NCBI GenBank assembly: GCA_024305745.1
Contig: JAHRBS010000010.1
Coordinates: 255,501-319,500 of the forward strand
Length of the DNA: 64,000 nucleotides
DNA from: Polyporus tsugae
Lineage: Eukaryota; Basidiomycota; Agaricomycetes; Polyporales; Polyporaceae
Direction: 5' to 3'
Of this stretch, positions 55,010 through 64,000 are shown piece after piece. Each line of letters begins with the position of its first letter. The first letter of the stretch is position 1. The position numbers and the translations under genes were made by a program. Below the pieces are notes generated by a model. The model made no database searches. It had not been told where the DNA came from and saw only the letters and a list, made by a program, of their open reading frames with translations.

Positions 55010-56408
55010 ATGCCGTCTTTCCAACGCCTTCTCGTTCTCTCGGTTCTCGCTCTTTCCCTCTCCGTCCAGTCCGCCCCGGTCGGCACTGTCGAAAGCCGTG
55101 ACCTCGGTCTTGTACGCCTCACTACCTTTCCCTTGCGCTTGCCCATCCTTACTGATCGTTTGTAAATTCTAGGCGAGCCGCAGCTCCGGCCACCACCACG
55201 GGCACCACAAGCTCACCAGGCCCGAGGGCAAGGGTCACAAAGGCCACGGGGGCAAGGGTGACGAGGGCAAGGGCGGCGACCGCGTAGACGGCGGCGGGCA
55301 CCACCACGTCGAGGCCCGCGAGTTCGACGAGGACGAGGACGACACGCTCGAGGCCCGCAGCTCCAAGCACCACCACGCGCACCACAAGCTCACCAGGCCC
55401 GAGGGCAAGGGTCACAAGGGCCACGGGGGCAAGGGTGACGAGGGCAAGGGCGGCGACCGCGTAGACGGCGGCGGGCACCACCACATCGAGGCCCGCGAGT
55501 TCGACGAGGACGAGGACGACACGCTCGAGGCCCGCAGCTCCAAGCACCACCACGCGCACCACAAGCTCACCAGGCCCGAGGGCAAGGGTCACAAGGGCCA
55601 CGGGGGCAAGGGTGACGAGGGCAAGGGCGGCGACCGCGTAGACGGCGGCGGGCATCACCACGTCGAGTCCCGCAGCTCCGGCCACCACCACGGGCACCGC
55701 AAGCTCACCAAGCCCGAGGGCAAGGGTCACAAGGGCCACGGGGGCAAGGGCGACGAGGGCAAGGGCGGCGACCGCGTAGACGGCGGCGGGCACCACCACA
55801 TCGAGGCCCGCGAGTTCGACGAGGACGAGGACGACACGCTCGAGGCCCGCAGCTCCAAGCACCACCACGCGCACCACAAGCTCACCAGGCCCGAGGGCAA
55901 GGGTCACAAGGGCCACGGGGGCAAGGGTGACGAGGGCAAGGGCGGCGACCGCGTAGACGGCGGCGGGCACCACCACATCGAGGCCCGCGAGTTCGACGAC
56001 GACGAGGACGACACCCTCGAGGCCCGCGCCAAGAAGCACCACAAGGCGCACCACAAGTCGACCAAGCCCAAGGGCAAGGGACACAAGGGACACAAGAGCC
56101 ACAAGGGCAAGGGCGGCGGCATTGTCGGCGGTATCCTCGGCGACCTCGGTGTCCACGGCTCCGGGGGTCTCAACGTCGAGGTCCGTGAGTTCGACGACGA
56201 GGACCTCGAGGACCTCGAGGCCCGCGAGTTCGACGACGACGACGACGTCAGCCTCGAGGCCCGCGCCAAGAAGCATCACAAGGCGCACCACAAGTCGACC
56301 AAGCCCAAGGGCAAGGGTCACAAGGGCCACAAGGGCAAGGGCGGCAGCGTAGTCGGCGGGTTGCTCGGCGACATCGGTTTGCGCTCGCTCGCCGACATCG
56401 ATGAGTAG
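55010..56408 (+). CDS. Secreted His/Gly/Lys-rich tandem-repeat protein
   Basis: Exons 55010-55111 and 55173-56408 give 445 aa. A signal peptide (MPSFQRLLVLSVLALSLSVQ, then SAP) is followed by seven tandem units. Full units are 59 residues: RSS(G/K)HHH(G/A)HHKLTRPEGK, a KGHGGKGDEGKGG block, DRVDGGGHHH(I/V)EAREF, and an acidic DEDEDDTLEA. Unit 3 is shortened to 46 residues. The last two units diverge (RAKKHHKAHHKSTKPKGKGH) and end in glycine-rich hydrophobic segments (GGIVGGILGDLGV, GGSVVGGLLGDIGL). Each unit joint reads LEAR or VEAREF, a possible protease-processing site. His clusters suggest metal binding; this is inference. No known domain is recognised. Repeat DNA is highly conserved, so unit number may vary between strains. 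It converges with the Kre9-like gene. Confidence 0.85.
55178..56406 (+). repeat. Coding tandem repeat, seven units, 177-bp consensus
   Basis: Units begin near 55179, 55356, 55533, 55671, 55848, 56025 and 56262. Units 1-5 are nearly identical at the nucleotide level, pointing to recent expansion or homogenisation; unit 3 carries a 39-bp deletion. The opposite strand is also open for about 390 codons because of the repeat's codon composition. Confidence 0.85.
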
Positions 56409-57272
56409 GCCGTCAATCGCCCCGCCTCCATCGTCTCCCTACCCTTCTCCCCGTTCCCCTCCCTTCGTTACCTCCCCGTTCCTTCTCCCACCGGCTCTCC
56501 GCGCAAGACACCGCTTTAGGTTAGAGCACATACGGTTTGTACATACCGTTGTCCCGAGCATGCCGTACCCGTAGTCGATCTTGTCTTGTATCACGTCCAT
56601 CTCACCGCGGCGTTCAAGTTGGCGTTTAATGATATTACACTTTTGTCCCGCTCTACTGTCCCCGCCCGCGTGTGCGATGCCTTCCTAGTCGACCGCGGGA
56701 CTTCGACTGGATCCCCTCCCATTCTGCCCGGCCACTCTGTCTTCTCGTGCGTCGCCGTATCTGCAATATCGCACATCCACTGAAATTTGTACCGGTCCGC
56801 GAAGGCGTGGCTCCGGAACTTGAGCTGCGAAACTTGAAGCTTGAGTGCTTAAGGCTCTACCCACTGCTAGCGGTCACCCTCCGTTCCCCTTCATTCTTTA
56901 TGCTCCCCAGACTCAGCAGCTCGCATCTGGCACATATACTCCGAGGAATGGTATGGGGTGGCATTAGCAATAGCAGTCCGGGGAGTATGTGCTAATCAGC
57001 GCGATATTTAGCACGCGACGAAGACAGCATACCATGGCAAAGCTAAGTACATATATGTGCGTCGATCACCGGCATCCAGGGCCACTGGGGACGAAACTCA
57101 TAAACCACGGCTGTGTCCAATTGTCACCGGAGTAGATACATCATCATCGAGTACAAAGTACAGCTAGAAAGCGTCCGGGATCGCGCGGAATGGAACGTAA
57201 CTTGGTACAGGAAATCAAGTCCGAGGTCAAGTTGTCAACGGTGCGGCGAAAGTCTTGGCAAGTGGTGCGCGT
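56409..57272. other. Spacer between two convergent secreted-protein genes
   Basis: The 3' flanks of both genes; C/T-rich just after 56408. No supported gene. Confidence 0.5.
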
Positions 57273-58424
57273 TTAGTGACGGCGGTCGTCGTCCTTGTCG
57301 TGCTTCCTACCGTCCTTTCTATCCTTCCCATCCTTGTCGGAGTCATGGCCGTGCTTGCCGTCTTTGTCGTTCTTGCACCACCAGCCCTTGCAGTCCTTAT
57401 CGTGGTCGCGGTCCTTGTCATGGTCGTGGTCACGGTCGCGGTCCTTGTCGTCGTGGCGGTCCTTGTCGTCATGGTGGTCCTTGTCGTCTTTGCCGTGGTC
57501 CTTGCACCACCAGCCCTTGCAGTCCTTGTTGTGGTCGCGGTCTCTGTCGTCGTGGCCATCCTTCTCGTGGCCATCCTTGCCATCCTTGCCATCCCTACCG
57601 ACATGGCGGTCCTTGTGATCTTTGTCGTCGTCCTTGCACCACCAGCCGTTGCAGTCCTTCCGCTTCTTGACGATCTTGAACCTGTCGCTCGTGCTCTCCA
57701 GCTTCCCGAGCGACACTGCAACAACCGTGCGTCCAGTAAGTCATCGATCCTACATTCGAACGTTTGCGGCAACAACTTACAGGTGACGGTGTAGTCATCA
57801 TCCGGGGGAACGTCCGGGACGGCGACCCCGACAGAGCCGGCGTCGAGATCGAAGTTCTCGGCGAGGGTGACTGCAGAACGGTAGTCAGTCAGCGCGTCCA
57901 TCGACGATCGCAAGACGAGAAGGCTCACCGGGACGGAAACCGCGGCCCTTGCGAAGGGTGAGCTTGGTCTTGCAGCGAGGCCTGCGGTTGTCCTTGCCGT
58001 CCTTGCCGTCCTTCTTATTCTTGCCGTCCTTGTCGTCCTTCCGGTCCTTGTCGTCGTCGTTCTTCGGCTTCCAGTCGTCCCAGGGCCGTTTCTTCTCCCT
58101 GCGCACGTCACGATCGCCGAACGCTGTCAGCACAACTCGCGATGCAATATGCGGATCGGAGGAGGGAACGTACCAGACCACCTGCTGCCTGTCGCCGACG
58201 CGCCACACCGTGTTCCTGTTGGGCTTGATGATGTTCGGCACGCGGTCGCGGTCGGGGCGGCAGTCACGGTCGTCGCCAGGGGGCCAGTGGTAGCTGTCCG
58301 GGGCGAAGCCGTCGTCCTGGCGGCGCTGGAGCGCAGTGGGCGAGGCGGACGCGACGTGGGCGAGGAGCGTCACGGCCGCGAGGGGGGCGAGGACGAATTT
58401 GGCGAGGGCGCTCTTCGTGAACAT
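57273..58424 (-). CDS. Kre9/Knh1-like secreted protein with Asp/Lys/His-rich tail and GWWC repeats
   Basis: Exons 58424-57929, 57870-57781 and 57715-57273 give 342 aa. After a signal sequence (MFTKSALAKFVLAPLAAVTL) and a possible QRR processing site, the region about 75-210 follows the Kre9/Knh1-type Ig-like pattern. It reads NIIKPNRNTVWRVGDRQQVV, WYV, VVLTAFG, LAENFDLDAGSVGVAVPDV and DDDYTVTL, ending FKIV. This module is known from fungal cell-wall beta-glucan-associated proteins. It is interrupted by a charged loop (DDKDGKNKKDGKDGKD). The C-terminal 125 residues are almost only Asp, Lys, His, Arg and Gly, with three identical-plan motifs C(N/K)GWWC at about 217-222, 261-266 and 304-309. I know no family with this tail; wall binding or metal binding is inference. 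Confidence 0.8.
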
Positions 58425-59216
58425 GGCGGGCAGTGGATAGCGAGAGCGTGGACGGACGGATGTCGGTGCGAGCGGGTACGCTGGGGGAGGCTCAGTCCGT
58501 TCGACTCCGGGGGGTGTTTTATACCACCTGAAGACCTGTGCCAGAGGACGTACCGGCTCCTTGGCTTTGCCCCATGCCCATGTTTCGTCCACACGCACTG
58601 ACCACGTCGGTGACATCCACCCGTACGAAGAGTCTTTGCTCGCTGGCCAAGTCTGCACATTTGTTCTTGGTAAGCCATATCCAGTAAATGCATTCCTACG
58701 TTTGGTTGCCGCGGCCCCACAGAGTGGAGTATCAGCAGGGGTCGCGCACCGCCACCCTCTGCAGGACCGTCGTTTCCAAGACTTGGGTTGCCCGCATTGT
58801 GGCGGTGTTCGACTCCTGTAGCACTCACATAGGGGAGCCTCCATCCTCTGGCAGTGGTGTCGCGCCAGCCGGGGTGGTCGGTGCTGTCGTCCAAGGCGAA
58901 CTTAATGCGGGCGGAGACACATGGCGGCGTACCACCTGCCAGCGTACATTCCGCCTCCTAAGAACCGGCGATGGCGGACATAGCGGCGCATCCAGTCAAC
59001 TCCTCCGAGCGATTTTGAATCATATGCGAATAAGTAGTACTCACCTGAGCGGTCGACTCCGAATGGAAGCTCGTGCATCGCAGACTGAAAGGTTGTATGG
59101 AGGGAATGCGCCAACTAGAGGTATCCGAATCGAACGCGCGCGCGAGAGAGTTGTCAATAATATAACGAATCCCGTGCAGGCCATTCTTACGTCCCTCGTG
59201 CGTACTGTGTTTTGAA
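58425..59216. other. Upstream region of the Kre9-like gene
   Basis: Holds the TATA box at 58517-58524. The rest shows no supported gene. Confidence 0.5.
58517..58524 (-). promoter_or_regulatory. TATA box of the Kre9-like gene
   Basis: TATAAAAC on the minus strand, 93 bp upstream of the start codon. Confidence 0.65.
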
Positions 59217-59545
59217 TCAGCGCTTCCCTACGGGCCGGACCACCTCCTTCTGGAAGTCCTCGTTGTATCCGATGCACTTCATCGACCATGCCGGCTGAAT
59301 AGACAGTAGGAGCTGTTCAGAATATGCACCACATCATGAGACGACCACGATGGGATATAAGACACACCTCTCTCCAGAGTCTAGTGCCGCTCGGATGTCT
59401 GTCACCATGGTTCGGATGTTCTTGAACTTTCCCTGGGCATCCTCTACCTCGTCGCGGGGCGGTTCGCGACCAAGCGTCTGGTGGAGGTGGATTCGTGGAC
59501 GCATGGGAGTCCCCCTTGGGCCACATGGCACGGTCCTAGTAACAA
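59217..59545 (-). pseudogene. DUF6697 C-terminal remnant
   Basis: The minus strand reads RPRIHLHQTLGREPPRDEVE, then DAQGKFKNIRTMVTDIRAAL and DSGE. It matches the ...ITEEDLEDAKxxxKHIR...AFDxGEE end of the DUF6697 core. After an intron-like gap comes PAWSMKCIGYNEDFQKEVV (matching MGTYxMxCVGYDAEF), with TGA at 59219-59217. The intron donor present (GAGAG|GTGTGT) is out of phase with the second piece, and no upstream core (EWHGL, YMGQY) is recognisable. A diverged gene with unusual exons is the alternative. Confidence 0.6.
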
Positions 59546-61986
59546 AGGGTCAGTAACCGATCAGTGCTCAACGTCAACAACAAGTCCTATTATCATGACA
59601 TGGACGTGTCTCACCCACCCGGCTTCGCGCATCCCGTCCCACTGCTCCACGCTAAGCGGCGTAGTACCACTCAACTCATATTCGCCAAGATAAGTACAAC
59701 GAGTTCCCCTGCGCAGAGGTACTTACGTATAGTTATATATACTGTAGTAGACGGCCCTGTCCAAAAGCTTCAACGTTCAACCTGCGGTACCGCAGTGGCA
59801 GGCGGTGGATGGCGGCAGTTGCCGAGAGAACTCGGATGTGGCGTGCAGAGACCACGCGGAATCACACGACGGACACGCGTTGGCCACGCGGTTTCGACAT
59901 GGAAGAGCGGGCCGGGGAAGGAAAGCAGGCCTGGTTACAGCCTGAGCTCGCCGACCGATAAACGCCAATCCCACTGTGCTACCTTTACCAGACATGATTT
60001 TGAGATCAAACTCCCCGAAATATATGTTACGGAGTCGGGTGAGCAGGATGCGTATGTTTTCTGACAAGAGGCTTTCCTAATGATACAAGCAACCCGAGGC
60101 CGCGGGCCGTTTTTTTGCCACTCATTGAAGTTCGTGCATGCTTGGTGTCGCGAGGTGAGTGCATATATGCGGGAGGAATGTGTTTCCTTGACCAAAAATT
60201 TAGGCCAAATCGAGGGAAGTTGTCTGCGCACCAATCAAACTTCCGTTATGCACCGGCACTAGAAGCCAAGACACCAGCGGTTGACTTCTTCCAGCAACAC
60301 CGGTGTTTTCAAGCAACCGGGCAAGCCGTCCTTCTCCGAATAAAGCGCAGCAACCCTCAGTTGATACCATTTCACCGGTGCGCCTGTTCCAGTTAATGAA
60401 CCGACAACTGCCTCCCGCCCTGGTTCCAGTCCGGGATTCGACGGCTTGAAAACATCATCCATGTCAGAAGCGAAGAATTGGGTCATCTTACCCGCTCCTA
60501 TCTGGACACGAAAAGCAGCTGAGCGGAAATGGTGCCCCTCGCCCATGACGATCAAGAAGGCACGAGCATAGTGCGATTTCTCATGGACGAGGCGAATCGG
60601 GGGTTATGGGTTTGGGATCACAAGCACGGATCCACCAGTTCATAAAGTGAACGGATGCATCCACGCTTAGTGATCGTTATCCTAGTCGGAAGCACACGCG
60701 GGTCCGGGAATAACGAAAGGATAATAACATGCCAGAAAGCAAGATGCCGCTTCTGTGAAAGAACGCCGCTCTCGCTGACAGCGGCAGCGGATTGCCTCGA
60801 CTCAAAGGGTTGTTAATACACGGGACCCTCGTCTCATGCAATCCCTTCTGGATTGCGAGGACTGTGCCTCGTGGTCGTCATTGAACAGAGAATGCGACGA
60901 CGCACTAACGTCAATGGCCCCACGTACACCACGCGGACTGGCAGTCGTGGATCCGTTGGGACATCTTCCGGGTCGAATGCATGAGTTATTCCATTGCACC
61001 GACAACCGTCGTCCGAGTTGATACCTCCCGCTCGCGTTCAGCGTGTCGGAGTAAGTACATCCTGTACGCGCGTACCAGTGCCACACTGTTGAGCGACCTG
61101 AGATTGCCTTCTGAACACTACTTACTGTACGTTCGGTGCGAGTTGCCATCACCCTTTCTGATGCAGACCCGTTCCGCCAGTGGACGAATTCCGCCATCAC
61201 CACGTCGCTCGTTGGAGAGGGGAGCTTCCGCGTTCTTTTACGCACCCACGTGTATCTAGCCGTAAATGTGCTGTCAGCGATCAAATCTGCCGGTCCTCGC
61301 CCACTGCCCAATGCCATCGATATCGTGTTGACACAATGCAAGGCGGGTGGATATGACTCAGGACGCACCAATCTGCCGTGCGGTGGGCAGCGCACGCGCG
61401 GGATCCTCTCGGTGGCGTTTCGTTCGTCATGTTCTATCATTGCCTGGCGTGCTTCTGGCAATTAAGCTGGGATAAGGAACGAAACAATGTGTGTTGGGCA
61501 TGGGCTGGAGCACTGCTGGAGCCTGGGAGCGAGGAGAGGGCGGAGGCGCTAAGGCGTGGCAGAGCGCGCGGGCGTGGCGGTCGCTTAGGCTCAGCTGCGC
61601 CCTCCCAGAAGTGGCTTTTTGACTTCTGCGTCGAAACGAACGTTCGGGCAGAGGGACGGACATGAACGCAAGAACCCGACAGGACTCCGCCAGGGCACAG
61701 CGCTCGCATGGGCTGAATGTGGGCCACCGGTCCGAGGGGCTGCGAACGGCGGTAATCAGCCTCGAGGCAACCATGACCTGCCATACACGGCCGCCCACCG
61801 CGTTGTGTAGAGGACGACGTCCTTGGACCCGCACACTCGACCGCCACGTTGGAAACGCGAGTACAATGGGTCGCCAGCACCTATGAAGGTGCGATCTCCT
61901 CGCCCCGCACGTTTGTCCTTTCCGACGTATCACCTCTCTCATCCCCCCATCCAGTGACTTTGGCCTCCCAGAGACCTCCGTAGATT
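59546..61986. other. 2.4 kb without a supported gene
   Basis: Several open stretches (219 codons at 60802-61461 -, 171 codons at 61427-61942 -) lack motifs, splice coherence or homology within the window. The right end should contain the promoter of the gene at 61987. Confidence 0.5.
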
Positions 61987-64000
61987 ATGCCCAGCCTTTC
62001 GCCCCAGCGCAGCCGGAAAGTAGCCCAGTCTCCCCTCGGCCAGCAAGGTTAGTCCTCGTTCAGCTTCTCTCATCGCCCCTTGTTCTTCGCGTGGCGTCGC
62101 TTCACCGGCCTCTCACTTCACCGTGCTTCATTCATTGTAGTGGGCGCGGTAATACTTAGCGATCTTGTCGCGGATTAGCGATAGACCCCATCCAGTGGGA
62201 TCGTCGGCTCTGAAAACCCGCCCATTGTCTGTCTGTTGTGTGTGCTTTTACGTCTAACCTGTTAGGCTATCAACCGTTTGTGATATTTGAGCTCGGAATC
62301 GACTTCTTGTCCCAACACGCTTCTTTCTCCCCTAACGTTCCCACCAAGCTTATCAGCCCCCCACCGCAGGTCCAATGCAGAACATAACGCCCCGTGAGAT
62401 GACCCCGTCGCCGTCGTTCCGCGAGAAACCGCGGACGATCAAAGCGAACTCAATGCCGAGCGTACCCTCCCTGGGCCAGATCCTCGCAAGCCAGAACCGC
62501 GACGTGCAGATGATGTACCCCCAAGGACAGCAGCAGCAGCAGCAGCCGAGCCCGACCACGTCCAACTCGTCCCACCAGTCCCGCCGATCGCCACCCCCGA
62601 CCTCGCGCATCTCGCCGACGTCCTCCAAGCTCGCCTCCGGCGCCACAGAGCGGCCGACGTCGCCCACAGCGCACCACCTCCACACCGCGTCGCTCCCGCA
62701 ACTCGTCAGCCAGGCGCTCCCGAACCCGCACCACCCCCGGCCCGTCCCGCGCGGCGCGCCGCCGGCGTTCCTGAACCAGTTCCAGACCGAGGAGGAGAGA
62801 TGGGCGGTGACGGACGAGCTGATGGCCAAGTTCGAGCGCGAGCACATGCAGAAGTTCGATCCGGAAGGCACGTCGGGCGTCGCGTACGCGGGCGGGGCGG
62901 CGTCGAGCAGCGTTGGCAACTTGAACTTGAAGCGGAACGACTCGCTCGGCGTGCGCCCGCCCGCGAAGGACCCCGCGGTCGAACGCATCAGGGCGACGGA
63001 CCGTGGGTCTCCGAAGGACTCGGACGGGAGCGGGGGGGTCGCGAAGCGTCAGATGCCGATGAAGGAGCAGGGCGCGGGCGCGGGCGGCGCGGTGTCGCGC
63101 GAGAGCCCCACCGGTGGTGGCAAGGGCCACACGCGCGAGCGTTCGGGCACGGTCACGTCGCAGCAGCTCGCGGCGGCCCAGGGGGAGGTGCGGACGCCCG
63201 AGTACCGGGGCTCGCCGCAGTACCAGACCCCGATGTCGTCGCCTGGCGAGCGCACGGCGGGCTACACGCAGTACGTGCCCGAGAACTACCAGAGCCAGCA
63301 GCAGGGTGCGCAGCAGAACGTGGCGAGGAAGCCTATTCCGGCAGCTGTTGCTTCGGATGCGAGCGCGAGTCGTCTCACGCCCCCTGCTTCCTCCAAGCTG
63401 GTGACGAACAACACGCACACGCCCCCGCTCCAGGTCATGGGCTCGCGGCCTCCCGATCGCTCGCTTCCGTTACAGGAGCCCGAGGAGGACAACGGGCACG
63501 ACGACGACGAGCCAGAGTACAGTGATCGGCATCATGGATCGCCTACTCCTTCATCTGACGTGTACCCTAACGGCCACACGACACGTTACGACACCCGCCA
63601 CGAACGCAGAGATGACGATGACGATGAAACCCTTAACGAAGAAGGCGAAGAACAGCTGCAGCAAAACAAGAGCAGCGAGGACTCGGAGTCTGGGTTCACA
63701 CCGCGCTCTCCCTCGACGAGCCTGCCTGAGCGGACTCCCGTAGCGTACGGCCCGCAAACGAGTCAGTATGCGGAGAACCAGAAGACGATTCGCGCTGCCA
63801 AGCACCGCTCTGGGCCCACGGACCAGCTCGGTATGCGCAACTTCGATCTGACGATGTTCGAGCGCGACACGGTCAATAGCTTGAGGAGCAGCGGTACACA
63901 GGACGCTCCTCCCAACGCGACGCGTGAGCGTGCATCACAGTCGCCTCAGCAGCCGCCTTCAACAGCCCAGGCAGAGCTTCCCAGACAGCAGATCCCACTA
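61987..64000 (+). CDS. Large disordered Gln/Pro/Ser-rich protein, 5' part (runs off the window)
   Basis: Exon 1 (61987-62047, MPSLSPQRSRKVAQSPLGQQ) joins in frame to exon 2 (62370 to beyond 64000) across a 322-bp intron; over 560 aa are encoded without a stop. It contains SMPSVPSLGQILASQNRDVQ, a short glutamine run at 62529-62546, a possibly helical segment FQTEEERWAVTDELMAKFER, many Ser/Pro stretches, an acidic EEDNGHDDDEPEYSD patch, and near the right edge a more conserved-looking KHRSGPTDQLGMRNFDLTMF. No domain is recognised; no signal peptide. Low-complexity composition suggests a regulatory or scaffold protein, but that is inference. The long intron may hide a 5'-UTR or alternative exon. 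Confidence 0.75.

Noticed and set aside
55149..56330. A 393-codon open frame antisense to the His-rich repeat protein, rich in Val/Leu/Ala.
   Set aside because: It arises because the GC-rich repeat codons leave the reverse strand free of stops. It has no signal peptide, promoter or splice logic, while the sense strand has all three.
57255..57794. Plus-strand 179-codon frame, very rich in Val/Leu/Ala, opposite the Kre9-like gene.
   Set aside because: Mirror image of the Asp/Lys/His repeat tail on the minus strand; same composition artefact.
60802..61942. Long open stretches of 219 and 171 codons on the minus strand.
   Set aside because: No motifs, no homology to other copies in the window and overlapping frames; chance openness in GC-rich DNA is sufficient.
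62450..63418. A 322-codon minus-strand frame and a 241-codon plus frame across the last gene.
   Set aside because: Arg/Ala-rich shadows of the GC-rich coding exon that is open from 62370 to the window end.
1..64000. CRISPR arrays, bacterial operons or ribosome binding sites.
   Set aside because: None expected or seen; the repeats present are coding tandem repeats, inverted repeats and gene duplications in an intron-rich fungal genome.

Overview
The window reads as Agaricomycete (most likely polypore-type, wood-decay) genomic DNA. The evidence is many 50-100 bp GT-AG introns, GC-rich coding regions, a CBM1-bearing GH10 xylanase, a GH79 glucuronidase, and protein families expanded in mushroom-forming fungi (F-box/LRR-like, DUF6589, DUF6697). 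Every gene model here was built by hand from splice signals and reading-frame continuity. No database search was run, so family names rest on remembered motifs.

Layout. At 1-2 kb there is an F-box fragment and an F-box gene. At 2.6-7.5 kb (minus) lies a large proline-rich, coiled-coil, zinc-finger-like protein with a 1.45 kb intron. At 7.5-9.9 kb there is no gene, but a 91-bp near-perfect inverted repeat. At 9.9-15.95 kb a RecQ-like helicase (+) and a six-exon DUF6589 protein (-) converge with stop codons 16 bp apart; this is the best candidate for an undescribed two-gene (possibly mobile) unit. At 17-21.4 kb are IMP dehydrogenase and the xylanase. At 21.9-25.1 kb are an F-box pseudogene and an unknown basic protein. 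At 25.3-30.3 kb is a minus-strand cluster of four secreted DUF3237-like copies (two intact, two broken), with a fifth broken copy inverted at 39.8 kb. At 31.5-38.5 kb are a DUF6697 gene, MTA phosphorylase and an SH3 adaptor. At 42.5-44.3 kb is GH79. At 44.7-52 kb is a head-to-tail DUF6697 array (intact, pseudogene, intact) ending at a truncated DDE transposase. At 52.7-54.8 kb is hairpin-rich non-coding DNA. At 55-58.4 kb two secreted low-complexity proteins converge: a His/Gly/Lys tandem-repeat protein and a Kre9/Knh1-like protein with three GWWC motifs. At 59.2 kb is a DUF6697 remnant, and at 62-64 kb the 5' part of a disordered protein that runs off the window.

Housekeeping genes (IMP dehydrogenase for GTP synthesis; MTA phosphorylase for methionine salvage) and secreted cell-wall or plant-polymer enzymes are interleaved with accessory gene families undergoing duplication and decay. 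Six broken copies of three families, a transposase relic and several foldback structures mark it as a dynamic accessory region rather than a conserved block.
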